The translations under genes and the position numbers were made by a program. Source: Symsagittifera roscoffensis (lineage: Eukaryota; Xenacoelomorpha; Acoela; Convolutidae). From it: a DNA stretch of 64,000 nt. Positions 13,701 to 25,200 of this stretch are shown here, piece by piece. How positions within the stretch are numbered: position 1 is the first letter of the stretch; each line of letters begins with the position of its first letter. The notes under the pieces are model-generated. The model was given only the letters and a program-made list of their open reading frames with translations. It was not told the origin of the DNA and ran no database searches. The stretch lies in assembly GCF_963678635.1 (NCBI RefSeq), contig NC_087063.1, positions 21,394,701 to 21,458,700 on the forward strand, in the 5' to 3' direction.

Positions 13701-14610
13701 GAAAACGGTTCCGCAAAACTCAGTAGGAACGAAAGGCGTGATAGAACACTATGACGTCGAGCACGCTGAAGGCTCGCTTAAGCAAAGAAAATCGCACCTG
13801 GATTCAGCGGAGGGGATGTGCCGCGAGCAGCGCGTGAGCGTAAGAAAAACAATAGGAAGAATGAACGGTGTTCAATGAAATAAAAACTAAGTTGATACTC
13901 ATGAAGTACAGTAGTTGACCGTAAATGAGTCATAAAAAACCACAGTTGAAATGAAAATTGATATCGAAGTAAAGAAATAATTTTACAAGGCAGAAAACTT
14001 TTTTAAAGAAAACCAGAAAAAAATTGTTCATCTGAATCAAGTATCAAGTCCGCAATCGGTAAGGGAAGGGTTTTCCAATTCCTTTTTCCGATAGGTCAGG
14101 CAACTTCACATAGAATCAGTGTGCAATTAGCAAATTGAGCGATTGGCGAAGAGCAGCATATTAAAATTGCCACCGAGAGGTTCCAGCGCAGAGTACGTAT
14201 TGCTAAAATACAGGAACATTAGGCAGCGGATCGAATCTACCGTATGACAGTTTTTCAGACGAGAGTGAATGTAGCCCGATTCAAGATGAAAACCGTTAAT
14301 GGTGATGAATACTCGACCATGAAAAGTCTAAAGATGTCGTTGAAAGGGCCTGACGAGAAAATGAAGCAGAAATGAGGGAACGACCCGTAAAAACGCATTC
14401 CAGAAATTCGGTAGGGACAAAAGGCATGATAAAAGGCTATCACGTCGAGCACGATAAAGGCACGCTTAAGATCATCAAGCAAGAAAGAGATAACTTCCAT
14501 GTTGATACGAGATTCACTCCAGATCTCTACATAAGGAAGAGACCAACGGCAATCGAGCCTCGATGCAGCTGTGGCGATGTGCCGCGAGCAGTGTGGGTAG
14601 TAGAAGAGTG
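7720..14610. repeat. Tandem array of ~0.5-0.8 kb units with higher-order order
   Basis: A block beginning GATAGAA(T/G)GCTATCACGT recurs at 7,767, 8,507, 9,238, 9,863, about 10,591 (partial), 11,109, 11,889, 12,420, 13,208, 13,739 and 14,428. Flanking sequence in each unit also matches, for example GTCGTTGAAAGGGCCTGG and CCAATTCCTTTT. Spacings are roughly 740, 731, 625, 728, 518, 780, 531, 788, 531 and 689 bases, so the centre alternates ~780 and ~531, a ~1.31 kb higher-order unit repeated twice. On the plus strand the block translates in most units to a shared peptide (HVEHAKG.LK.I.Q), but stops and frameshifts prevent one continuous frame. I do not recognise the peptide. It may be a satellite, or tandem copies of a decayed gene fragment. 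Confidence 0.85.
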
Positions 14611-14639
14611 AGCAGAGGTCGTTGCAAGAATTCCCCTAT

Positions 14640-14900
14640 GTTATAAGATGCGGAATGGATTTCCGGGACCGCTGGCTATGTATTAAAATAGTGAATAGGT
14701 TTCCCAATGTATTAAGAGAGGTTATAGGTTTCCCAATGTATTAAGATGTGTGTTCTACCAAGTTTCAGATGGTAAGTTTCAAAAAGTTTTTGGTCCCCAA
14801 TATTTTGATGTATTAAGGTAGGGAATAGGTTTTCCAAGGTATTAAGATAAGTTTTAGAGTTTCAGATGGTAAGATCGTAAATTTCAAAAAGAATTTGACG
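14640..14900. repeat. Small direct repeats after the array
   Basis: The phrase GGTTTCCCAATGTATTAAG and close variants recur four times between 14,690 and 14,850. TTTCAGATGGTAAG followed by TTTCAAAAAG occurs twice. This is a short degenerate tandem region with no coding potential. Confidence 0.6.
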
Positions 14901-16265
14901 CCCCAAAATCAAAAAAGAATTAGGCGCTAAAACAAGCGTTTCCAATGTAACATCATCAATTTGAGATATGCAAGGATTATCTTTTCTTACAAAACTCCGG
15001 TTTGATAACTTTTAGAAAATTCTAAAACTTTTATTTGCAAAAACCAAAAAAAATTCGATGGTAAGATTCAAATGATAACTTTCAACATACACAACGTTCC
15101 GATTTAGAGTATGCAAATGTAAACTTAAATATCACAAATCACAAAAAAGTATTTTTTAAATCTATTAAATACTTACTTCATCTTAATCATATCCCTCGGA
15201 TTCACTGGGACAAACTGACAAGAGGGATTATCTTTAACAGCTCAGTTAGTCCGCTCCACGGGATATCTGGGGAAATTTAACAGCTTTCTACGGTTGATTG
15301 ATTTTTTTTTATCCCACTTAATCTTTTATTACCCAGTTTATCTGGAGAAAGGATCATAGCCCCCTTCTACTACTTTTTTAAGACTCATTTTATCTCTTTT
15401 CATATAACTATCTTACGATTATGTGACGGATGCAGCATATTATCCATTCCCTACAGAGCTAATGAACCGTAAAATGCATTCTTGAGAGATTCGATTTTCA
15501 AATTTAAATGAAAAAGTAAAATATGTCCCATCGAAACTGCATGGATTTTTCATTGGAAACTAAGATAAAAACTAGCAAAAATAAAAATAAATTCGATCAA
15601 TCAGATATTCTTATCAGTATCTCAATTTTACCCAAGAATATTTATTTTTCTGTCACATTTTTTGCTACGATTAATTTCAGTCCCCCCTTTCACTTGAACT
15701 TTATCCTTTCATAAATTCTTAAAAATTATTGAAATTTCAAAAAAGTAACCTCCGAATTTGTCAATTACTTTGTACTGGTAAAAATTTACACTGAGAAAAA
15801 TACAGTATCAGGAATCATTTTATGTCTGATCTTTTTTGGATGTTAATTTTTCTTTCTTTGAAAAGTAAAGTTTTACGAAGCTTATACAATTTACAAGAAG
15901 TTGGTTACAATTATCGTAATTCTATCTATTTTATCGACAATTCTTTCAATTGGGGTTTTACATCATCCATATTTCATCATCATTCTCATTGTTTTCCACC
16001 GATTTACTTGCTAAGGTTTTGTCACAAAAAATAGAAATTACATATTACAAAAATTGTCAAATTACAAAAATAACAAACAATTCACTGCACTTCCAAAAGA
16101 AATTTCAAAAAATTAAAACATGAGAATCATGAATATATTTCATTATTGCAATATCGTGAACAAACTGGTTTTAACAAGATGGAATGATAAAAGTTTTCGC
16201 TATAGTTTACATGTAGTTTGCGGGTTCCCTTTCCAGGTTCCATTGCAAGTATTGATGATAAGGTT
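14900..16265. other. AT-rich, nothing recognised
   Basis: No domain-bearing frame, RNA gene or clear repeat was seen here on either strand. Confidence 0.6.
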
Positions 16266-16610
16266 CAGGGATAATTTTTTTCATTTTATGGGAGGCTTGC
16301 CATCGATTTGTTTGCTTGTGAAAAAATTTTACTAACAAAACTCGCAAAAAAATAACTCGAGCTAGACATTATTTTTACATGCTGTCTGATAATCCAAATG
16401 TTAGTCTGAAAATAGTTGATTATTCGCTTTTTAATAGAAGAGTTTTAGTTATATTAAACAGCGAATAATCAACTATTTTCAGACTAACATTTGGATTATT
16501 AGACAGCATGTAAAAATTGTCTAGCTCGAGTTATTTAAATGCGAATTTTGGTAGTAAAAACTTTTCACAATTGATGACAAGCCTCCCATAAAATGAAAAA
16601 ATTTTCCCTG
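16266..16610. mobile_element. 345 bp foldback (long inverted repeat) element
   Basis: Arms at 16,266-16,428 and 16,460-16,610 are inverted copies around a 31-base loop. The inner ~75 bases of each arm are almost identical; the outer part is more diverged, with an insertion of about 12 bases in the left arm. It has no coding capacity, so it looks like a non-autonomous foldback or MITE. I see no clear target-site duplication at its ends. Confidence 0.85.
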
Positions 16611-16779
16611 CTTGTAATGAATTTGCTCTATCAGTGAACCGATGCATATCAAATTCTTCCGGAAAATCTTCAAAAGTATATCCATGACACGCAAGTATTC
16701 CTTTATGACTCAATGCCGACGAGTTGAATTCGTTCGATATTTTAGCAAGCTACCCAAGCTGAAAAATTTTGCAACATTT

Positions 16780-17240
16780 GCGGAAAGGTTAAGTTCTTCT
16801 AAGCAAGCAATTGAAGCCCTGAAACTTTGGAATATTTCAAGTAATTTTAAAGGGCAAATCCATTTATGAAAAATTTCGCCTGAAAAAAGTTTGCAAGAAG
16901 TTTTGCTGAAAAATACTCAAGCTTTTCGCAAAACGATACGGTCTATAAAACAGCTTGAAATATTTCAAAAGTTTCTGGGCACGCTATTCATGCGATTAAA
17001 CCTTGAAATATGTCAAGCTGTTTCATAGAGAAAATCGACAGGCGAGAAGTTTGTTTTTCTAAGCAAGCTATTGAGGCAATGAAACATTGAATAAGCTCAA
17101 CTTTTAACAAAGCGAGCAAATCGATTGACGAAAAGTTTGTTTTTCTCAGCAAGCTATGCAAGCGATAAAACTTTGAAATATTTCAAAACATTTAATAGCG
17201 CAAATTGGTTTGCAAACAGCTAGTTTTTCTAGCAAGCAGG
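16780..17240. repeat. Degenerate ~85 bp tandem repeats
   Basis: The phrase GTTTTTCTAAGCAAGCTATT, followed by GAAAC.TTGAA, recurs in diverged form near 16,795, 16,966, 17,050, 17,132 and 17,222. The spacing is about 80-90 bases. No gene function is apparent. Confidence 0.55.
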
Positions 17241-18950
17241 TTGCTGATTTTAGTTGGTTCGTTTCAGAATGAAATCAATCTGTAATGGCAAAAACTCAGA
17301 AAAACTGGAAAGGCACTTCATCTTGTGAAAAGAATTGAGTTCATCTTGTGAAAAGAATTGGATTTTTGTGAAAATACTTCTAGAATATTCGTTAAGAAAA
17401 CTTGAAAGTTCTAGAACATTCTTGGCCTTGTCTAAACGTTAAGCCCGAAGAAGTTTTTAAACGTTGCATTCGACAAAACTAAAACGTTGCGTTCAGTTAA
17501 ACATTGCGTCCATAGCGCATTCGGAGTTTCATTTTGAAATATAAGATTAAGTTTTGCATGCAAGTTTTGTTTTCTTCTTTATGGTTTCGAAACCAGCAAT
17601 AACAAGAAGATGCCGAGTTGTCGTTCTAGCTGAAATTTGTTGGGTATGGCAAAAAAAGTGCAAAAAATAATGGACTACATTCATGGACATAAACAAACGC
17701 AAATTTTTTCCTCACGAATAAAGCTTTATTTTAAGGACAATTTTGGATCTTTACCTAAAATTTTAAGAACATTTTTGAATCGAGCAACTGCAAATGATCT
17801 GTACCACCCTCTCTGAGAGCCTAAATTACTGATTTGAAGCAATTACCAGTTTACTCCGGGTCTGAAAATGCCACTTGCCACCATTTGTAATAAATTTCTC
17901 CAACAGTGTGAAATTGAAAAAAAAAAAAACTGAGGTGAGGAAGTTTTCACATCACATGACCAATTTTTTCTACTCCCCAAGAACACCTAATAAAAATGAT
18001 GTAAAGTGGCATTTTCAGACCAGGGGTAAACTTGTGCGTGTTTCAAATCAAAAATTCAGGCTTTCAGAAATGGTAGTTCAGATCACTTGCTGTCGATGCA
18101 AAAAATTGCTGTCGATGCAAGTAAATATTGTCCAAAACGCTCCTTGAAACTAGGCATATTAGTGTTAGGAGCTGATTTCACCTTCGTCCGTTTTTAACTT
18201 TGTCCACAAGTGTGTATCTCACTATTCTGCTGCTGATTTGATTCAAAAAAAGCTCGTTCATCAATATATTCTTTTAAATTATGATATCTTCTGAATTATT
18301 TAAGCCCAATTTATCGCAAATATAAAGCAGGTGAGCAGCAAAATAATGTTCACTCAGAAGGACGCTGCGATGCGAAAAATGAATTCTGTGCATGACCTTC
18401 ATCAACGACGAGCACAAATGGTTGCAGCGAAGGATGTGAAGCAATAGGTGTTACAACGGAGGATCTTAAGACTCAAACGAGCAATGCTGTAAAAAGCCCA
18501 TCTCGAGCTTTGTACAGCGTCATACTTCATATCGCACAGCAGACAAAAAAAGTGGCCAGCCTTAACAACTTATGTTACTAAGTTGTGAGTTTTGAATTTG
18601 TTGCTTGAACCTTTTTTAAGATAATTCAAAAGGCAACCGTGTTTCGTTTTAGATGTACTGCGAATGTTCTTATTGAAGGAATTTGGGCTCTTTTCCCGTT
18701 CCTCCTTTTGATTTTGTCTAGAATTCAATATATGAAAGTCTATTTAAAACAACTTTTAATGTTATAAATTGTAGTGAAACGTGTCTGAGTGAACAGGTGA
18801 ACACAATTTTACAATTCTTACATGCAAAATGCGGTGTGATCAATTTTTGAGCAGCTTTTTTTTGCAATTTTATGAGGGGGGGAATGAAGGGACTGGAAAA
18901 GAGCCGGTATTCATAGCAAATGTTCTTAGGGGCTTTTAAAAATATGTGTT
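17241..18950. other. AT-rich, only short duplications
   Basis: A ~27-base tandem duplication (TTCATCTTGTGAAAAGAATTG twice) lies at 17,316-17,360. A 19-base one (TTGCTGTCGATGCAA twice) lies near 18,087-18,121. I found no gene. Confidence 0.6.
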
Positions 18951-18954
18951 TTTA

Positions 18955-19115
18955 ACCAGAGGATACTCTTCGCTTCGCAAAAGTAACCAAAACAGGACAA
19001 AAAGCAGCTCTATAAAAAGAAATAAGCCTCGAATTAGTAGAAATTCGGCTACGTCTCGGTTTCGAACTGCGAACTAGAGAATAAGAGTTTGGCATTTTTT
19101 CGTCAAGTCATCCAA
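18955..19115 (-). mobile_element. tRNA-derived SINE copy
   Basis: On the minus strand a B-box-like GCAGTTCGAAACC head (about 19,050-19,110) precedes a body with AGAGCTGCTTTTTGTC. A tail ending GCGAAGCGAAGAGTATCC follows at about 18,960-18,985. The same order of head, body and tail occurs at 23.2, 28.3 and 37.4 kb. Confidence 0.55.
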
Positions 19116-19559
19116 TTTAGAGAAAACTGGCCCAACAGAAATTTTTTTATTCCGCTGGGAATTCAGAAAATTTAAGCCCAATTTTGAAATAAGAAGCCAG
19201 TCACGTTTTTTGTGACCTGTTTACTTTCGCTGTTAGATAGTCGAGTTTACCTGCATTTAATAAAGGAAATGTAGTGAACTTAAAAAAAGTCAAACCGCAG
19301 AAACCCATTTTGAAAAAAATCATCCAGAGCTAAATAAGTGACAACCACTTCGTTCTTTTACTCTAAAAACAATGACTTGGCGATGAATCAATTTGTTCCT
19401 TATCATTTAAGCGCTGACTTATTCACTTATACGGTAGAAAACCTTGCTTTTGTCATCTTTTTATGAATTACTGACATTTTTAATGCACACTGAATACTTG
19501 ATTAAGACATAAATTATCTAAATAGCAAAAACAAGAAGCAAAAACAATAGCTGAAAGTG

Positions 19560-19780
19560 GACAGTACAACAGTGCCGACGTACAACACTGCTTAATTACA
19601 ACAGTGCCGAAAATAAACCGTTTGTCAACAGTGCTGAAAATGCTTTTGAATACAGTTTTTACTCATACCAAATCAAGGACAAGTAATTTAATTCAGGAAA
19701 GCTGAAAAGACACAAATTGCCATATTAATTGATGTCGCTACTTAAACAAATAAAAGTGGGGGCATATCGACTTGTATGCG
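19560..19780 (+). repeat. Partial copy of a TIR element (left half)
   Basis: About 190 bases match the left part of the element at 20,597-21,317. The match begins TACAACAGTGCCGACGTACAA and continues through ACAAGTAA and TTGATGTCGCT. The right terminus is absent, so this is a truncated or rearranged copy. Confidence 0.6.
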
Positions 19781-19812
19781 TGCCGCTTAGCATGCGCAAT
19801 TAAAACCTGAAT

Positions 19813-19945
19813 TCTCGTATCAGGGCGAAGCCCTGAATGTTCCGACTGCCTTTTAAGGTCTATGAGCAGTAATAACATGATTTTTTTTTGAATTTGAAAT
19901 TTTTCGTGAAAATCATTCTCACACACTCCATGTAAAGTTCAAAGT
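19813..19945 (+). repeat. Dispersed repeat family A, copy 2
   Basis: The stretch matches 35,396-35,533 on the same strand and 1,573-1,614 on the other. Shared blocks are the CTCGTATCAGGGC core, TCCGACTGCCTTTTAAG, GAGCAGTAAT, GAAAATCATTC and ACACAC..ATGTAAA, in the same order. Confidence 0.65.
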
Positions 19946-20596
19946 GATAGATTTCGCTCCTAGTAAAAAAAATCAATTATGACAAATAAGCTTCGTTCAA
20001 CCAATTTGGGGCTCTTTTTCCTTTTCCCCATGCCTCACATAAGCATCAATTTTAAGGTGTAACGAGGGCTTTTACAAGGTCAAACATGAAGACCAAAGAT
20101 ATTTGTCACGGCCTATTTAGTTCGCAGGCCAATTTTCGTAACCTTTGTAAAACGTGAACAAAATTTCATTAGTAAAATTTTGCATGTGAGGGTGGGAAGG
20201 AAACCGCCCAATTCGGAACAATTTCTAAGACGGATTAGATCTCCACTTACGATTAATAGCGCGAAATAAATCGCGCGCTAATTGAACCAAATTGGCAAAT
20301 TTTTAACCCCCATAACTTTACGAAAAATGATCACAGGTGAAATATCTTTTCAAATTTAAGCTACGACAACAATACCTTTTGAATATAAAAAAACCATTTC
20401 AATGGCTAGTTAATAAGTCGAAATTTTTCTGAAGAAAAAAAACCCACCCCGAGCACAAATATTCCGTTACTTTTGTTACGAAAGTCGGAACAAAAACTAC
20501 TGTTTGATGAATCAGTTTCAATCAGTTTGAGTTTAAAAGAAAATGTGAGAAAACAAACTCATATCAAACTGCGCTAATAGCCTCATGCAGGGCGGT

Positions 20597-21317
20597 ACAA
20601 CAGTGTCGAAGTACAAAGACGAAAATCAAAATGCTGTTGAACAGTGCCGAAAATTGCTTCGAATACTGTTCTTAACCATCCCAAATCACTGACAAGTAAA
20701 ACAATTCAAATCCACGAAGTTGAAAATTTAAAAATGGTCATTTTAATTGTTGTCGTTTGTTAAACAAACAAAAGTACCCAAGCGCCGCGGCTTCATAAAC
20801 TTTTTGAATAAAATACCTCAGCAAATTGTCAAATTTTCTTCTCGGTTTCGCCCTAAAACAGTATTCAATCAAATTGCAAAAATTCGAAAACAGAACTAAA
20901 ATATACTCATTTCGGCACGGAAAATACCCCCACCCCAATGACCTAATTATTCCTTGTTAATTTGAATCGATGAAAATTAAATCTTCGACATTTTAATTAT
21001 GTTTCGATTATTAAATCAGTTAAGTAAGGTGATATAATAATATCCTCAAAGTTATCTTTCAAAAAACTTATCTTGGCCTCTTAAACACATTTTTAGTTTC
21101 GGCAATGTTAAACACTCGCCCCTTTCATGCTAAGCGGCTCACATTCAAGATGTCCGGTCCACGACAAAAGTTCTTTAGACAAGGCTTCATAAATTTTTCT
21201 GAACAAACTCAGCAAACAGTCAAATTTTTCTCGGTTTAGTCCAAATTTTTTAATATTTTCAATTTTCGGCACTGCTGAACATTTTTTCAGTTTCGGCGTT
21301 GTACTTCGTCACTGTTT
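20597..21317. mobile_element. Non-autonomous TIR DNA transposon, TA-flanked
   Basis: The left end has AACAGTGTCGAAGTACAA (20,599-20,616). The right end, reverse complemented, gives AACAGTGACGAAGTACAA (to 21,317). A second inner block, CAGTGCCGAAAATTG, is also inverted between the two ends. TA dinucleotides sit directly outside both termini. No transposase frame is present, which fits a mariner-type MITE. Confidence 0.6.
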
Positions 21318-21902
21318 AATGATGAAAGATGTTCTCAACAAAAAAGCTTGCTTTAATGAAACCATTTTTAAATGCTGGTTATCTTTAATTTCGATTTAAA
21401 TTTTGGGCAATTTTATCACTTTTCTTCAATTTGACTTCAATAAGACATGGCGTCCTGTCTCCTATCTTGCCTTGGTAAGATCAAGGAATCATCATGAATA
21501 TTGGGAGAAATTTCAGAGCCAAAACTTGTGAACGGAGAGAAACAAAATTGTCTGAAGCAAGTAATACTTGAAAAGTAAGTCAATCGATTTGCGATACTTC
21601 AAAACGAAACTACGCGAATGAGGGAGGTGATAGTTCTAATGACAGCTTAGCACCAATAATATTGCACAAACTGTAAGCTAAATAAAATATTCAAAGTACT
21701 GTTCAAATTACTGCGAGTATTTAGACATGCACGTACAAAACATAAAGGAAGAGCTTGATATAAATTTGATATCTAATTAGTTATTTGCTAGCTAAGGGAT
21801 AGAACATATTGGCATTTTTAGACGTGTTATCACATTTGAATTCAGTAAAAAGAATTCGTCGGGCATGATTCCATTTTCATTCCCTTTTTTGCTTGCAATG
21901 TA
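21318..21902. other. Downstream flank / putative 3' UTR of the Pins-like gene
   Basis: This lies just 3' of the minus-strand stop codon. I saw no canonical AATAAA signal on the minus strand close to the stop, so the transcript end is not placed. Confidence 0.4.
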
Positions 21903-22243
21903 TTATTTTGCACTTGAGTTTCCCTTTCGTGAACCAGGGCGAAACCTTCGGAAAATTGACGTCGAAGATGATCCATTTGAGATCCCGTTCGTGCCCTGTA
22001 TTGGGTTAGGGCGACCCAGATTTGTCGCTGACTGTGTTGCGTTTTCGTTCGACGCAACTCTGCCGCCGTTAGTTTCCGATGAACTCGCGTGGACCCCGTT
22101 TGTTGATATCCCTATTCCGCGGTTTGTATGGGAGTGACCATTATGGCGGATGACCTGAGGAGGTATTTGAGATGTTGATGCATGACCGTTCAGAGTCGGG
22201 TTTCTCCTAGGCGGCAGAGAAGTTCTTTGCTCGTCCATTCTCC
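21903..22243 (-). CDS. GPSM2: Pins-like exon 11 (rest of GoLoco 4, C-terminal tail, stop)
   Basis: Acceptor GGTGTTTTAG at 22,244 adds GRMDEQRTSLP to the half motif of exon 10 and completes GoLoco 4. A tail of about 100 residues follows, rich in Asn, Ser, Thr and Gly, with a basic end before the TAA stop. Confidence 0.92.
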
Positions 22244-25200
22244 CTAAAACACCAATGTTAACATTGATGAAATTTTAGAACAGCCAACACCTTTAAAATG
22301 TTTCATAGACCTTTAAAGGAAACAACTTCAATAAACTGATTTTTGTTTTCGTGTTTGGTACATATTGCTCCTCATACAGCAAAAATTTTCCTGGCTGACA
22401 TTTTGATGAAAATTAACCATTTAGATCAGATCAACTAACATAATTACTACTGACACAAACCTACTAGCTCACGTTTCTTCGATTGAACCCTTGATCTTGC
22501 GTTTTAGAGAAAAGTAGATAAAAATACCAAAAACTGTCAACATTTCGAAACCTGGAATTTTCCTAAAATTCTCCATTGCTTTTTCTTAAACACAAGAACG
22601 TAACCGCTCGGCAGAGAAATTTCCTAGCAACGGTTCGTTCGATTGAACCCTTAATCTCGAATTTGGCGGAAAAGATTTTGAAAAAAAACTCCGAAAAACT
22701 CTAAGGTTCAAAAACACAAAAAACTTTCTAAGACCAAAACAAACTTTCTGCAAAACATTAGCGTATTCTTTATAAATTGAGAAAATACCAACACCGTTTT
22801 TCTGATTAAACTTTTCATCTCAGATTTAGTAAGGTAATTTTTGAGAAAAATTTTAAAAACAATTCCAAAAACAGGCAAAATTTAAAACACAGCCAACAGA
22901 CAGCAAAAAAAGAGCCAATGAACGCAAGTTAACATATAAAAAATGCAAGAAAAATGTCGTAAAAGCTCTTTGAAATTTCAGAGAAATTGATATTTGACAC
23001 TTTTTTGATTAAATTAACCCTATCTGAACACAGAGGTGAAGCTGAGCTTCGCAAACACAAGCGAGAACACGAAAAATCAGCTCTGTCAAAAGCAATAAAA
23101 AAAATAGAAAAAGCCTACTTTTGAACACATAGGCGATGCTGAGCTTCGCAAACAATAGCGAGAACACGAAAAAGCAGCTCTTTCAAAAGAACAAAAAAGT
23201 AAAAAAAAAAAAAGGCTACTTCTCGGAATCGATCTGCGACCGAAGAGTATCAGTCTCACGCACTAACCACTCAGCCACGGAGACTTAGAAAATCACAAAC
23301 ACTAGCCAAACAAAAAGCAGAGAAGCGATACTATGAAATTTCCAAATCTACAGATCTTCGATAACGTTGTAGTGACCTTTACAAATTGTTTGGCTATTCA
23401 ATAGTGAATTTTGCCTTCGTTTTAACAACAAAAAAAATGATGAACTTAATCTAAAAACTCACAACTAAAACCGCAAAAAAAGCATGAAAACGCAAAAATT
23501 TGAGCATGAACAAATTTTAAGAGTTGAGAGTCTGAACTATGCACATCGACCCTTGCAAATTGTGCTTTATGGGCGATAAAGTTTTTCATAAAAAAAATTA
23601 GGGCGCCACCAGTTGTACAGTGACATTCACAAATTCTCTTCTTTCGATTGAATCTTTAATCTCAGATTTGGCAGGGTAGTTGGTTTCGACAAAAGGGTTC
23701 TCCAAAAAACTGTCTCAAGTTGAAAAAATAGACCTTTTAAGGCCAAAACTCTTTTTCCACCAAAAGGGCGTAGCAGCTTATACAGGGGAGATCTTCAGAA
23801 CATGCACTTTCGGTCGTAGAACCGGTCATAGAACGTGCGGTGAAGTATAAAGAGGCTAGCTGAATATTCAGGAAAAAAGGTGAGTAGCTTTCCCTTCCAT
23901 TGGTACCACAATTTTGAAAATCAGTTAAATAGTTCGAGAAAATTAAATTCTGCGGAAAATGCAAAATATTTCACAAGAGTCTCAAAAGATAATAAAAAAA
24001 AAACAAAAAACCGAAGCAAAAATTAATCAGAAAAGCACCTGTATTTGCGACTTTTTTTAGAAAAAAAACCAAATTGGATAACGTACTATGACACTACGGT
24101 CTGCATGTGTAAAGGAAATAGTTCACTAACCTGAGATCTGTATTCGTTGGATAGTGTTGAGGAACTCGTTTTCGGGCAGTGTCTCCGACTCCGGCAGAGG
24201 TGGCAGAACTGTACGTTGATCATCGAACCGATTGTCCTGACATCTCTCCAGAATATCCAAAAAACTAGACAGCTGCTGACCTCGTGTGAAATCTGAAAAA
24301 ATTATCTTGATACTTTTTTTCACCATCTTGCGAAAAATTAAAAAATGTTTTAGTTCAAGTTTTCCAATTGTAATGGAATTCGCCAATGCTGACTGACTCC
24401 GAATTCAAACATATTTGATATCCTTGTAAATCCTTATAAAAACCGCTGACTGTAGATTTAAATTGATGTAACTTAATGAGGGTAGGGAAGAAGAACCGAC
24501 CAACATTTGTCAATTAACTTAAGATCATTTGTGAGTAAAACGGGAATTAATGTCGTTTCACTCCCGGATACAGAAGTTGTTTTCCGTTCAAAGCTTTTAC
24601 AACTATTAGTGAGTTCACTGTTTGCCTTGAGACTGAATAGGTTTTAAATTTGGAACTCTAGCACCCACCTAACACCTGTTGATTTCTGGGGGACGGAGTG
24701 AGACCCGGGAGGAGGTTGACCTCGCTGCGTTGATCGTTCATGCGGTAGCTCTGGTGTTTGGCAATCTGGTCAATGAGTTGTTCTGGACTCATCATCAGAG
24801 ACGAACTATTGCATGGTACTGGTGATGACAAAGCACTTGGTTCTTTTTTAGATGCAGCCGTTTTGCTAGTCGACGGCGTCAAATCATATGATTCTGTTGG
24901 AAAACAAATCAAAACTGTCACCTTAAGCACTGAAATACCTTCCACAAATAATATCCTCATCTGCTATCTCATCTGACTGCCAAGCCAAATTATCCAATTC
25001 TATATTAACTTTCCTAGTAAATTTTTGGGAGAAACCATGGACAGAAGGGCCGCATGACAGAAGTTATATCAGTCCATCAGATTTCAGCATGAAAATGAAA
25101 GAAAAAGTGACAATTCAATCAATTTAGGTTTAGACAATTGAGATGTTTTTGACCGGTTGGAACTTCTCCTAATCGGCCCTTCTGCCTTGAGATTAAGCCC

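Noticed and set aside
7850-14500. Minus-strand open frames in the tandem array as genes
   Set aside because: Frames of 65-130 codons recur because the DNA repeats. They are Phe/Leu/Ser-rich reverse frames with no recognised domain and no consistent start.
23220-23283. A functional tRNA gene
   Set aside because: A- and B-box-like blocks are present, but the acceptor stem does not pair and the SINE body follows directly. The same applies to the heads at 3.3, 28.4, 31.1 and 35.7 kb.
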